From: Leptospiraceae bacterium
Lineage (GTDB): Bacteria; Spirochaetota; Leptospiria; Leptospirales; Leptospiraceae
Direction: 5' to 3'
Length of the DNA stretch: 48,785 bases
Assembly (NCBI GenBank): GCA_017996175.1
Contig: JAGOHK010000025.1
Coordinates: 1 to 48,785 of the forward strand
The notes beneath the pieces were generated by a model. The model searched no databases, had not been told where the DNA came from, and saw only the letters and a program-made list of their open reading frames with translations. Position numbers and translations under genes: made by a program. Each line of letters opens with the position of its first letter. The first letter of the stretch is position 1. Positions 18,832 to 26,790 of this stretch are shown in pieces.

Positions 18832-18861
18832 AATATACCCATAAAGGAATATTCCTGTCAA
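18832..18861 (-). promoter_or_regulatory. Sigma70-type promoter with palindromic operator for the arsR operon
   Basis: Reading the minus strand, TTGACA (18861-18856) is followed after 18 bases by TATATT (18837-18832). The spacer contains the perfect 10-bp palindrome GGAATATTCC (18846-18855), with a second half-copy (AATATTCC) just upstream of the -35. Repressor bound there would block polymerase. The predicted transcription start falls at about 18824-18826, at or next to the ATG, so the mRNA may be leaderless. Confidence 0.7.
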
Positions 18862-18914
18862 GGAATATTTATTTTTTAAAAGTATTAAATTTATTTTTAA
18901 AAATAAAAAATAGC

Positions 18915-20156
18915 TTATATTTTTTGTTTACTTTCGGTGAGCAACGTTGTAACTGAAGTCCAAATAAGAAAAACTACAGGTGCAATGAGTGCCGCATGAA
19001 TCCGAATATAAGCAGTATGCAAATGCCAGGAAATATCTAGAACAGAAAAAACAAATATAAGATTATATATAATTAATATTAGTATTAAATGAATACATAC
19101 AAGAATGAATTCAATTTTTTTTGTGAGTAGGCTAGATAGAATTGCTATTATAAAAACTCCGCTCATTGTATAGTAATGAAAATTTACAATATAAATTTGA
19201 ATAAAAGAGAGTTTACTCCGTATTAGCTCCCAATCGAGTATTTGTGTATTTGAATTTTGAATATATGCATCTGGTAGCAGTTTGTTTCCAGTATATTTCC
19301 ATACTACCAGTATAATAAACAAAAGTAAAAATGGAATTAATAATAGAACAATTTTTTTTAGAAAAAAGGAATCACGTTTGTAAAAAAGAAATACAGAATA
19401 AGAAAAAAGGAAAATCAAAGAATGTATCAAACCTTCATTCTTTAAAATCATTGGAGTGGCAAATAAAAAACCAATCCGAAGTAAAAATTTCGTACCATTA
19501 AAATCTTCTTCGTTTTTGGTAATCAGAGAATAATAAATAAACACAATAAAACAACCAAGTGCCATTTCAGCACAAAGATCAGAAGCAATATTCAAAAATT
19601 GTCCATTCATTCCTAAAAATAGCAATGGGAATAAGAGGTGCATATAATGAAGTTTTTTAGAATATGCGTATAATACAAATAATCCGCCAATCACAAGAAA
19701 AAATATCGTTTGAATAAAATAAGAAATTCCCTCAGTCCAGCCACCTAAAATGATTGAAAACGAAGCATGAAGCATTGAAATTGCAAGCGGATAATCTCTA
19801 AGTACCCATGATTCATTGGCAAAATTAACTCTACTAGTGTATAAAAATTCATTTGCAATTATTTTAGCCTTTAGATTCCAATTCACCCATGCATCCCACA
19901 TCCCATAAGGCTCTGCCACCCATCGCAAATGCATAGCGTAAATCCCAATACTCAGATAGAGTAATAAAACCAAATAGTAGGAAAGTGGAATTTTTTTTAT
20001 ATTCTCAAAACTGGATTTAGCTTTTTTGAGAAAAATCAGAAAAAGAGGTAAAAGGAGAATGGCGCTAAATAAAAATCTATTTTGAGTTGGAAGAATTAAA
20101 ATTAAAAAATAAGACAATATAGAAAACCAATAAAATGCTAAAATAAAAAAATTCAT
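18915..20156 (-). CDS. Polytopic membrane protein, probable GT-C-type glycosyltransferase
   Basis: The 413 residues contain about ten hydrophobic helices. The first extracytoplasmic loop carries PYGMWDAWVNWNLKA with Asp88, followed by LRDYPLAISMLHA with Asp121. Acidic residues in this loop, in a DAW context, are typical of GT-C enzymes that use polyprenyl-linked sugars, such as ArnT/PMT relatives. No other motif allows the substrate to be named. The gene overlaps the upstream one by 4 bp (ATGA), so the two are co-translated. An alternative reading is an uncharacterised membrane protein without enzyme activity. Confidence 0.65.
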   Translation of the reverse strand: MNFFILAFYWFSILSYFLILILPTQNRFLFSAILLLPLFLIFLKKAKSSFENIKKIPLSYYLVLLLYLSIGIYAMHLRWVAEPYGMWDAWVNWNLKAKIIANEFLYTSRVNFANESWVLRDYPLAISMLHASFSIILGGWTEGISYFIQTIFFLVIGGLFVLYAYSKKLHYMHLLFPLLFLGMNGQFLNIASDLCAEMALGCFIVFIYYSLITKNEEDFNGTKFLLRIGFLFATPMILKNEGLIHSLIFLFSYSVFLFYKRDSFFLKKIVLLLIPFLLLFIILVVWKYTGNKLLPDAYIQNSNTQILDWELIRSKLSFIQIYIVNFHYYTMSGVFIIAILSSLLTKKIEFILVCIHLILILIIYNLIFVFSVLDISWHLHTAYIRIHAALIAPVVFLIWTSVTTLLTESKQKI

Positions 20157-20590
20157 TCTTTTACCTCTATCAGATTATAGTTTTCAGATGTTTTAAGTAT
20201 ATTGTAATTAAAAATTAATTTTACTGAACTATGTTTTGCTACTAAAATTAAGATTTCTCTTGCGTAACCGCCGGATGACTCAATGTTATTTACAATTTTT
20301 ACAGGGCAAGGATTAAAACTATAATCAACTACTTGCTGAATCGGAACTATACCCGGATTTGTAATTTCTGGAATTAAAATAAAATTTTTAGGACATTGCC
20401 TCGGATCTATCGAAAACTCAGAAAATTCTTTTAGAATAGCTTCTGCAGTTCGATCTGGGGTTACGTTAGTTAAGGTTCGAGTTAAATTTTTTTTGAACCC
20501 TCTTTGAAATTTTATGTATGAAAAGTGAGACTCTGTTATACAATAAAGAGAATACAAAACGACCACTAAATATCCGATTCGCTTTTTCAT
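20153..20590 (-). CDS. Hypothetical single-anchor envelope protein coupled to the GT-C-like gene
   Basis: No family recognised. The start at 20590 (MKKRIGYLVVVLYSLYCI) gives a typical N-terminal signal anchor; a TTG at 20632 would only add a polar stretch reaching into the preceding gene's end. The 145-residue product has an extracytoplasmic part with two Cys (QCPKNFILIPEI and FNPCPVKIVN), which could form a disulfide. Its last codons overlap the GT-C-like gene by 4 bp. It is plausibly an accessory subunit of that membrane protein. Confidence 0.55.
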   Translation of the reverse strand: MKKRIGYLVVVLYSLYCITESHFSYIKFQRGFKKNLTRTLTNVTPDRTAEAILKEFSEFSIDPRQCPKNFILIPEITNPGIVPIQQVVDYSFNPCPVKIVNNIESSGGYAREILILVAKHSSVKLIFNYNILKTSENYNLIEVKE

Positions 20591-20618
20591 TACCCTATTT
20601 GCTTCTAACCCAAGTTCC

Positions 20619-22400
20619 CTAAAAGGAGACAACTTGATTTCGCCCGTGTCTTTTAGCTTTGTACAATGCGCTATCAGCCTGAGTAATTAATTCAGATTGT
20701 AAATTACTAAACGAAGGAACCAAGGAGGCCACACCGAGACTAAGTGTTATGTATGGATTAACACCTGAATTTTCATGAGAAATTGCTAGTCCTAAAATAG
20801 ACAAACGTATAGATTCTGCAATCTGAGATGCTTTTTCAATATTAGTATTCGGTAATATTACAACAAATTCCTCTCCACCATAACGAGAAGTTAAATCGGC
20901 AGTGCGATTATTTACCGAGGCTATAGTCTGCGCAATTCTTATTAAACAATCATCTCCCGACTGATGACCGTAAAAATCATTGTACTGTTTAAAATAATCA
21001 ATATCAATCATAATAAGAGCTAATGGCAATTGTCCACTTAAATGTATCTCCCACTGTTCTTCTAAGTATTCATCAAAACGACGACGATTAGCAATTTTTG
21101 TAAGTCCATCTAATGCGGATAATCGTAATAATTCTCTTGAATACGCTTCGGCTAAGTCTTTTGCTTCTTTTAGCTCTTCCTCTGCTCGTTTCCGTTCAGT
21201 GATTTCATTTGCCATCACACAAACTCCGATGATAATATTGTTTTCATCTCTTATTGGGAATTTTACGGAAAGAAAATGCTTTTTAGTTTTTCCATCGTCA
21301 ATCAATTCATCATATTCTATAGTCTTCTCATTTCGCATTACTTCTAAATCATTTCTTCTAAGTGCATCTGCCATTTCACCCGGATAAAAATCTTCAAATT
21401 TTCTGCCAAGAATCTGTTCTCGACTCATTCCAATTACTTCTTCCCATTTTTTATTTACGAGTTTATGTATACCCTCTCGGTCTTTGATACAAATGACTGT
21501 CCCATTATTCTCAATTATATCATGCAGAAAATTCCTGCTCTCTTGCAATGCAGCTTCTGCTTTTTTTCGTTCGGTAATTTCAGTGGATATTCCGCATATA
21601 CCTTTTACCGTATTATTTTTATCGCGCCATGGAAATTTTATTGAAAGAAAGTATTTTTTCCCAGTTCCATTATCGAAAACTTCTTCTTTTTCGAAAACAA
21701 TCTCTTTTTCCATAACCGCTATATCATTATCATGAAAATCATTTGCCATAGATGCTGGATAAATGTCCTTATCCGCTTTTCCGATCACCAATTCTCTTTT
21801 TAACCCAGTAACTTCCTCGTATTTTTTATTGACTAATACGTGTTTGCCTTCTTTGTCTTTAACATAAATTGCAGCTCCATTATTTTCAATAATCTCATGC
21901 AAAAACGTCTGACTTTCAACTAATGCATCTTCCGCATACTTCCTGTCCGTAATATCCATAACATGAGAAATAAAATACATTGGCTCACCTGAAAGATTTC
22001 GAACAAGAGAACTCGATACTTGCGCTAAAATAAGATGACCTTTTTTGTGAATGTATTTTTTTTCGAACTCGGTATGATCGACTTCGCCAATGTTGGCACG
22101 TTTAATAAATGTAGGACTGACATCTTTATAATCGGGATGTGCAATATCGTTAACCGTCATACGCTCCATTTCATTCCTTTGATATCCAAATATTTCGCAC
22201 ATCTGGTGGTTTACTTTGAATAGCCTACCATGCGTATCGACTAGGCACATACCTATATTTGCATTATCAAATGCTAATCGAAAACGCTCTTCATTCTCCT
22301 GAGCTGACTTTTCCATATCTTGTTTCTCGGACAAAAGTCTTTTAAGGTTTTCATTTTCGATTAATAATTCTTCGTAGGTTGGTTTTAATATATCAGTCAT
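20619..22400 (-). CDS. Diguanylate cyclase with three PAS domains
   Basis: Cytoplasmic sensor of 593 residues that should make cyclic di-GMP. It starts with a short coiled coil (1-35), then PAS1 (about 36-153), PAS2 (about 165-280) and PAS3 (about 288-404), each ending in an ITERK/ITDRK PAC-type tail, a helical linker, and a GGDEF domain at about 425-593. The active-site motif is GGEEF (508-512), with metal-binding D466 in the MIDIDYFKQYND strand. An inhibitory I-site RxxD is intact (R499-D502, five residues before GGEEF), so product feedback is expected. PAS2 and PAS3 are clearly related to each other. No membrane segment is seen, so the signal is cytoplasmic. Confidence 0.93.
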   Translation of the reverse strand: MTDILKPTYEELLIENENLKRLLSEKQDMEKSAQENEERFRLAFDNANIGMCLVDTHGRLFKVNHQMCEIFGYQRNEMERMTVNDIAHPDYKDVSPTFIKRANIGEVDHTEFEKKYIHKKGHLILAQVSSSLVRNLSGEPMYFISHVMDITDRKYAEDALVESQTFLHEIIENNGAAIYVKDKEGKHVLVNKKYEEVTGLKRELVIGKADKDIYPASMANDFHDNDIAVMEKEIVFEKEEVFDNGTGKKYFLSIKFPWRDKNNTVKGICGISTEITERKKAEAALQESRNFLHDIIENNGTVICIKDREGIHKLVNKKWEEVIGMSREQILGRKFEDFYPGEMADALRRNDLEVMRNEKTIEYDELIDDGKTKKHFLSVKFPIRDENNIIIGVCVMANEITERKRAEEELKEAKDLAEAYSRELLRLSALDGLTKIANRRRFDEYLEEQWEIHLSGQLPLALIMIDIDYFKQYNDFYGHQSGDDCLIRIAQTIASVNNRTADLTSRYGGEEFVVILPNTNIEKASQIAESIRLSILGLAISHENSGVNPYITLSLGVASLVPSFSNLQSELITQADSALYKAKRHGRNQVVSF

Positions 22401-22409
22401 TGGCTGGAA

Positions 22410-22480
22410 AAATCATTATTTTGAACTAACGTTATTTTTTCTGAAACCGCACAAGTTCGTCAATAGAAAAATAATGATTT
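22410..22480. repeat. 13-bp inverted repeat just upstream of the diguanylate cyclase
   Basis: AAATCATTATTTT (22410-22422) and AAAATAATGATTT (22468-22480) are exact inverted copies with a 45-base spacer. They begin ten bases before the cyclase start codon. They could be operator half-sites or the foot of a leader structure together with the 25-bp hairpin further upstream. Confidence 0.4.
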
Positions 22481-22504
22481 CAGGAAATGAATTATGAATA
22501 GATT

Positions 22505-22558
22505 TTTTTAAAAGGTTTTAATGCGACTTTGTCAAGTCGCATTAAAACCTTTTAAAAA
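22505..22558. repeat. Perfect 25-bp hairpin with a 4-base loop
   Basis: The arms at 22505-22529 and 22534-22558 are exact reverse complements around TGTC. Its core is AATGCGACTT. The stem has T-rich outer left and A-rich outer right ends, so there is no T-run after the stem on either strand; it is not a canonical intrinsic terminator. It lies between two minus-strand genes, 105 bases before the diguanylate cyclase. Confidence 0.7.
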
Positions 22559-22610
22559 TGATTCATTCTATTTGTCGTTAACGTTGATTGTGGTGGCGCT
22601 GCCGCTTTGC

Positions 22611-22631
22611 TTTAAGGGCAAAGCCCTTAAA
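22611..22631. terminator. GC-cored 9-bp hairpin after the small membrane gene
   Basis: TTTAAGGGC (22611-22619) and GCCCTTAAA (22623-22631) pair perfectly around AAA, 31 bases downstream of the minus-strand gene ending at 22662. Its position fits a terminator for that gene, although no T-run follows on the minus strand. Confidence 0.4.
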
Positions 22632-22661
22632 AATCCCTTTACGTTTTTTATTTCAAAAAGA

Positions 22662-23081
22662 TTAGGTATCCTGTCGAATAGAAATAAATAATCCTAAAAC
22701 TCCCGCTATTCCAGTGCAAATTGCTGGAACAGGAAAGAAATACAAAACACTTATAACGGCTAATGCTAATAAACCCAAACTTTCTAAAAAAAGCAACCGT
22801 TTACTTGTAGAATGAAATTTTTCCTCAGAAGAAATTAAAATCAAACTAATTCCAGAGACAAATAAATACACACTCAGTCCAATATTTGCCCCAAACAGAA
22901 TATCAAAAAAACTTTGGCTTTTCCCAACCGGGAAAGGAACTAACGCTGACTTCATCGCATTTTCCACTTTGACCAATTCCACTTCTTCAGGAGGAAGCGG
23001 CATAAAAGTTCCAATCGTATGCCCGACACATGTAAATAAAACCAAACCCGCAGCAATTCGTAATAGTATTTTTTTATTCAT
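22662..23081 (-). CDS. Small four-helix membrane protein
   Basis: The 139 residues form four hydrophobic helices (about 6-24, 60-82, 93-113 and 116-133). Notable are GHTIGTFMPLPPEEVELV after helix 1 and KSQSFFDILFGANIGLS before helix 2. The GHxxGTF-type motif, with an aromatic/Asp pair at the start of the next helix, recalls small uncharacterised membrane families found in many bacteria. Function is unknown. It appears monocistronic with a hairpin after the stop. Confidence 0.7.
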   Translation of the reverse strand: MNKKILLRIAAGLVLFTCVGHTIGTFMPLPPEEVELVKVENAMKSALVPFPVGKSQSFFDILFGANIGLSVYLFVSGISLILISSEEKFHSTSKRLLFLESLGLLALAVISVLYFFPVPAICTGIAGVLGLFISIRQDT

Positions 23082-23189
23082 AGGTTTAAAATGAGATTCT
23101 AGTTTTTATTGTCAAATTCTAAATCAATACTAATATTCAACTATTCGTTTTGTAATGGGACTTTAAAAAATCATGTTTTGCAGAATTCA

Positions 23190-23780
23190 TCATTCTATAT
23201 CCCGATCTATAAACGAATAGGCAAATACACTTAGCATAATAAAGAAATAAAAGAAAAAACCAGTCAAGGATCGAGCACCTGCAATTCCATTCTCATGAAA
23301 CTCTTCTTTAGAAATTTCAACTAGTAAATCTCCATAATCTTCATAAAAATATTTACCATAAATCTCCTTGAAATACTCATCTGATCCGTTCAGAAAACTT
23401 AAAAGAGTGTAAACTAGAATCAAAAATATAAATGCAAAAGATATTTTTATTTCTATTTTTTGGCTAAATTTGTCCTTTATACGATTTTTTTCTGATGGAG
23501 ATAAAAGATGCAGAGACCTTAGCTGCTTATTTTTATAAAACGGAGATTTAATAATCTTTTGATTCAAATTGGATTCCAAACTTTTTTCTTCTTTTGTTTC
23601 CTGCCAATATAATAAAAATCCAAATAACCAAATTAATACAAACATGATTTTTTGAATTAGATTTAGTATCGAGTAATTACTAGAAAAAAGATAGTACCCA
23701 TGTAAAACTAAAAATAGGATCGCAATAGAAATAGAAATTAAAAAAGGGATTTTACGAAAAAAACTATCTTCGTTTGTCAT
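23190..23780 (-). CDS. Hypothetical membrane protein
   Basis: The 196-residue product has membrane helices at about 11-31, 39-58, 112-130 and 172-190, with a basic cytoplasmic loop (about 65-110) and an acidic, Tyr-rich extracytoplasmic segment (about 135-165, with DEYFKEIYGKYFYEDYGD). No family is recognised. The start codon overlaps by ATGA with the stop of the short HI0074-like remnant upstream, so translation may be coupled to that remnant. It is very AT-rich. Confidence 0.65.
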   Translation of the reverse strand: MTNEDSFFRKIPFLISISIAILFLVLHGYYLFSSNYSILNLIQKIMFVLIWLFGFLLYWQETKEEKSLESNLNQKIIKSPFYKNKQLRSLHLLSPSEKNRIKDKFSQKIEIKISFAFIFLILVYTLLSFLNGSDEYFKEIYGKYFYEDYGDLLVEISKEEFHENGIAGARSLTGFFFYFFIMLSVFAYSFIDRDIE

Positions 23781-23887
23781 TGGACTTTAAATTTATTCAA
23801 TTCAGATTTTTCCATAAATTCAGTAAGTTGTTCGTATGCTTTTTTAAAATTAGAAAATCGCTGTTTCCACCTGATGTCCTGTTCCAT
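23777..23887 (-). pseudogene. N-terminal remnant of an HI0074-like nucleotidyltransferase substrate-binding protein
   Basis: A 36-codon frame with AAGGA six bases before its ATG encodes EQDIRWKQRFSNFKKAYEQL and TEFMEKSELNKF, then stops. This is the characteristic opening of HI0074-type proteins (helical partners of minimal nucleotidyltransferases in MNT/HEPN-like modules), which normally continue to about 140 residues with a QAFEFTYELAW-type helix. The rest of the gene and the nucleotidyltransferase are absent here. It reads as the leftover of a lost toxin-antitoxin-like pair. The alternative, a functional short peptide used to couple translation of the next gene, cannot be excluded. Confidence 0.6.
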
Positions 23888-23904
23888 TTTTTATCCTTTC
23901 AAAA

Positions 23905-23945
23905 CTTTGCTATGACTAGGCTAGCCTCAGCGGCTAATAGCAAAG
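23905..23945. repeat. Inverted repeat upstream of the HI0074 remnant
   Basis: CTTTGCTAT (23905-23913) and ATAGCAAAG (23937-23945) are perfect 9-bp arms. Between them is the 10-bp palindrome AGGCTAGCCT (23918-23927). It lies 18 bases upstream of the remnant start and may be its operator or a recombination scar. Confidence 0.4.
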
Positions 23946-24077
23946 CGTCAATTCAAAAAATAGCATTCAGACTGCATATAACCCACTTAATAAGTTTAAA
24001 TCTTGCTAAAAATTCTAAGTTCCATAAATATAATCCCATACAAGAAAATCCATCTGAGAAAAATATAAATAGCTATT

Positions 24078-24353
24078 ATGAAAAAAATTCTTAAATATTT
24101 AGCCATCCTAATTGCCTGTAACCTAATCGTTACTTCTTTGGCTTTGTTTCTTTTTATCTGGATTGAAGAAGGCGAACATCCAATGAGTTTTACACCGTAT
24201 GAAAGTAATCAAACCGAACTTGGATTAAAACTGGAATTTTTTCTAGATGGATTTTTGCCGATTTCACTTTTTTTTATGCCCTATACTCTAGTCTTAGTAA
24301 CGCCGATTCTTTTATTCATTTATTTTTTTAAACGAATGAGACTCAAAGAATAG
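24078..24353 (+). CDS. Small hypothetical membrane protein
   Basis: The 91 residues show an N-terminal helix (about 6-27), an acidic loop (WIEEGEHPMSFTPYES) and a second helix (about 60-83) followed by a basic end (KRMRLKE). This suggests a two-pass inner-membrane protein with both ends in the cytoplasm. No family recognised. The ATG lies close to a divergent minus-strand region. It is followed 35 bp later by the PDZ-like gene and may be co-transcribed with it. Confidence 0.55.
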   Translation: MKKILKYLAILIACNLIVTSLALFLFIWIEEGEHPMSFTPYESNQTELGLKLEFFLDGFLPISLFFMPYTLVLVTPILLFIYFFKRMRLKE

Positions 24354-24388
24354 AGATTTATATTTATTTTCTAAAGGAATGCGAACTT

Positions 24389-24862
24389 ATGTTTTTTAAA
24401 AAAATCATTTCAGTGTTTATCTTATTTGCCATTAGCCCGAGTTTTTTATTTTTACCTTTAGAATTAAAATCCTGTTCTGGAAGCTCTCAAAGAATTGGAC
24501 CAATCTTAAAAAAAGGAAAAATTCTCGGAATGAAATTATATGGATTTCACAGAGACAATATATTAAGATACATTGGTTTTATAAAAAACGATATTATCCT
24601 CGAAGTGAATGGATTTAAAATATACGAATTAATTGGAGAAGACAACCTGAATCAATTTAGATTTTTAAAGGAAAACTTCAAAAAGGACAAACATTTAAAA
24701 GTTCAATTTCTGCGAAAAGAATCAATTTACGAATTAGAATTTACTTTTAACGAAAAGAATTTTTCGAAAATCGAAGATTCACCTTGTAGCGGCTACGAAA
24801 TCGACCCAAACATTCCCAAAAAAGAAATGTTTGATTTTTACGAAATGAGGAAGATAGAATAA
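24389..24862 (+). CDS. Envelope protein with a PDZ-like (GspC-type) domain
   Basis: The 157-residue product begins with a signal anchor (MFFKKIISVFILFAISPSF). The rest reads like one PDZ unit: GMKLYGFHRDNILRYIGFIKNDIILEVNG at about 47-75 parallels the peptide-binding loop and 'G(L/F)..GD.I..ING' core of PDZ domains, especially the C-terminal domain of GspC. A strand with LKVQFLRKESIYELEF follows. Two Cys (about 29 and 131) could form a disulfide. There are no other secretion genes nearby. The PDZ assignment is good; a secretion role is speculative. Confidence 0.6.
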   Translation: MFFKKIISVFILFAISPSFLFLPLELKSCSGSSQRIGPILKKGKILGMKLYGFHRDNILRYIGFIKNDIILEVNGFKIYELIGEDNLNQFRFLKENFKKDKHLKVQFLRKESIYELEFTFNEKNFSKIEDSPCSGYEIDPNIPKKEMFDFYEMRKIE

Positions 24863-24899
24863 AATAAATTTTAATAGGAGTAGACGGCATCTCGATACA

Positions 24900-24927
24900 A
24901 ATTTATTGCAAACGAATGCAATAAATT
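24900..24927. terminator. 11-bp hairpin between convergent genes
   Basis: AATTTATTGCA (24900-24910) and TGCAATAAATT (24917-24927) pair perfectly around AACGAA. It is placed 37 bases after the plus-strand PDZ gene and about 80 bases from the convergent dehydrogenase stop, so it probably works as a bidirectional terminator. Confidence 0.55.
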
Positions 24928-24972
24928 CACTCGATGACCGGATAAACACTGATTAACCACAAAGCAAAGCCT

Positions 24973-25005
24973 ATCGGTGTTAATCGGTGTCCATCGGTGG
25001 TAATC
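24973..25005. repeat. 10-bp tandem repeat, three units
   Basis: The units atcggtgtta, atcggtgtcc and atcggtggta run from 24973 to 25002, touching the stop region of the dehydrogenase gene at 25007. The end of this array (24992-25005, CATCGGTGGTAATC) recurs exactly in inverted orientation at 26738-26751, on the other side of that gene. Confidence 0.65.
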
Positions 25006-25006
25006 T

Positions 25007-26710
25007 TTATTTGTTCATCTCATAAGTATCCACAAGAGCCATGATTTGGTTTTTGTAGATGTTATCGAATCTTTCTTGGTTAAGAGTAGGTTTACGCAAA
25101 ATTTTCATAGCATAGTCTTGTTGTTCTTTTGTGCTAGTAGGTTTTGAGTAAAGCTGTGTCGCATAACGGGAGAAATCACGAACCATGAAGTCAAAGATTT
25201 GATCGATTAAAGCTTCGTCTTCGTTTGTAAGTTTCGCTTGCTCAAGCACCAACTGACCGTAAGCCACAAGGGTAAACATCTCGCCAACTGTAAGCATGAA
25301 GTCGATGTCCACTCTTTGTGCTTTGTCAGGAGCCGCTTTTTCGAGTAGTTCTTTAAAGACTGCAATTTGTTCTTTGAAGATGGTGAGGTTCGGGAGATTA
25401 TAGCTGTTATACGCAATGTTATAATCATGGAACACAACTTTCTCAAATCCCTTTGTAGTCGCACCTTGGTTAAATAGGAAAGTATCATCAGTCAAAGTAT
25501 GAACTCGAGGTATAACAGGAAGAGATGCATCTGGTTTGAAAAAATAATTTTGCATAAAGCGCATAATGAGGATCATGTTCACATGCACAGTTCCTTCCAA
25601 ACGTGGAAGCATTTGGATATCACGAATCGCCATTTCAAAGTAATTGTCTTTGTTTAGACCCTTTGCAGCGATGATATTCCAAAGAGCGGTTACTACTTCT
25701 TCGCCTTGCATAGTGACTTTCATTTTTTCCATTGGGTTAAATAGGAGATAACGTCTATCAGTCGCAGATGCAGTTCTCATATAGTCAGTGGCACGAAAAG
25801 AAAACATTCTCATCGCAACAAGACGAGTATATGCTTCCATAAAAAGTTGTTTGATATGGGCAAAGTCAGTTACGTATTGATTGAATAATCTTCTATGGGC
25901 AGCATGGTTGATAGACTCATAAAAAGCGTGAGTCGCAATCCCAACAGAGCCCCAACCTAAATTAAATTTACAAAATGCGATAGTTGCAAGAGACGCATCC
26001 CAGGCTTCACGACCCATCGAGATAATATCATCTTTTGTGATTGGATAGTCATGTAGTTCATACTCAGCTACATAGTTTTGTGAGGTAACAACGTTTTGCT
26101 TCAACTCATACTTTGGATGTTGAGAATTTACTCCGAAAAATGTAAATTCGCCACTTCCTTCTACCTTACCAAAAGTAGAAACGATAGCCGCTTTGTTCCC
26201 GTTCCCAATATAGAATTTATCTCCGCTTGCTCTATAAGTTCCGTCGCCATTGGGGATAAGCATCATATCACTCCCAATCAAATCCGCCCCGTGTTCTTTT
26301 TCAGATAAACCAAAAGCAAAAATTTCCCCTTCTTCTAAGAGTTTTGCCGCTTTATTTTTAATAACTTCATTTTTAGAAAGCCAAATCGGACCAAGCCCGA
26401 GCATAGAAACTTGCCAAGTATACCAATAACATAATCCATAAAAACCTAAAATTTCATTAAACGCCATGATGCGATTGGAGTCCCAACGAGAATCACTCGC
26501 CCCGTAACCTTTTGGAGTCATGAGAATCGAAAACGCTTTTTCTTTTTTTACGAACTCTAAAAAGTCCGCATACCAAACTTTTTTGTGGTCATCGTCTAGA
26601 ATTTTGAGTTTGCCTTTAGTCTCAAAAAATTCTATCGTTTTTAACATTAGGTTTCTAGACTTTTCGTCTAGATGTTCATACTTTTCTATCTTAGGGTTTA
26701 AGAGTTTCAT
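25007..26710 (-). CDS. Acyl-CoA dehydrogenase family flavoprotein (long form)
   Basis: FAD-dependent alpha,beta-dehydrogenation of an acyl-CoA is predicted. The start at 26710 has AAGGA six bases upstream; reading further to 26788 would translate the flanking repeat. The 567 residues exceed the usual 380-400. The central domain has FAFGLSEKEHGAD (about 131-143), matching the first family signature, then DKFYIGNGNKA and a beta-domain. The helical C-terminal part includes IQMLPRLEGTVHV, where E372 sits in the EGT context of the classic catalytic Glu. The extra C-terminal portion of about 160 residues resembles the long ACAD/acyl-CoA oxidase-like subfamily. The substrate chain length cannot be told. 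No beta-oxidation genes are adjacent. Confidence 0.87.
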   Translation of the reverse strand: MKLLNPKIEKYEHLDEKSRNLMLKTIEFFETKGKLKILDDDHKKVWYADFLEFVKKEKAFSILMTPKGYGASDSRWDSNRIMAFNEILGFYGLCYWYTWQVSMLGLGPIWLSKNEVIKNKAAKLLEEGEIFAFGLSEKEHGADLIGSDMMLIPNGDGTYRASGDKFYIGNGNKAAIVSTFGKVEGSGEFTFFGVNSQHPKYELKQNVVTSQNYVAEYELHDYPITKDDIISMGREAWDASLATIAFCKFNLGWGSVGIATHAFYESINHAAHRRLFNQYVTDFAHIKQLFMEAYTRLVAMRMFSFRATDYMRTASATDRRYLLFNPMEKMKVTMQGEEVVTALWNIIAAKGLNKDNYFEMAIRDIQMLPRLEGTVHVNMILIMRFMQNYFFKPDASLPVIPRVHTLTDDTFLFNQGATTKGFEKVVFHDYNIAYNSYNLPNLTIFKEQIAVFKELLEKAAPDKAQRVDIDFMLTVGEMFTLVAYGQLVLEQAKLTNEDEALIDQIFDFMVRDFSRYATQLYSKPTSTKEQQDYAMKILRKPTLNQERFDNIYKNQIMALVDTYEMNK

Positions 26711-26737
26711 TTTGTTTCCTTGGAATTTACTTTTCAA

Positions 26738-26751
26738 GATTACCACCGATG
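26738..26751. repeat. Inverted copy of the 14-bp repeat upstream of the dehydrogenase
   Basis: GATTACCACCGATG is the exact reverse complement of 24992-25005. The two copies face each other across the dehydrogenase gene, 27 bases before its start and one base after its stop. Confidence 0.7.
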
Positions 26752-26753
26752 AA

Positions 26754-26790
26754 TGGTTCGACAGGCTTCGCTGCTCACCACAGCGCACCT
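26754..26790. repeat. REP-like palindromic segment
   Basis: Contains GGTTCGA, GCTG/CAGC arms and TCGAATCACC, an imperfect inverted structure. On the minus strand its GAGC, GCGAAG and GTCGAA blocks resemble the arms of the inverted repeat at 8815-8880, suggesting one dispersed family. Confidence 0.4.

Noticed and set aside
23774..24094. Plus-strand frame of about 106 codons
   Set aside because: It lies opposite the HI0074-like remnant and its leader, has no ribosome-binding site and a low-complexity Phe/Lys/Asn composition.
24973..25002. CRISPR array (also the 9-bp units at 6826-6852)
   Set aside because: Units are 9-10 bp and directly adjacent without spacers, only three copies each, and no cas genes are present.
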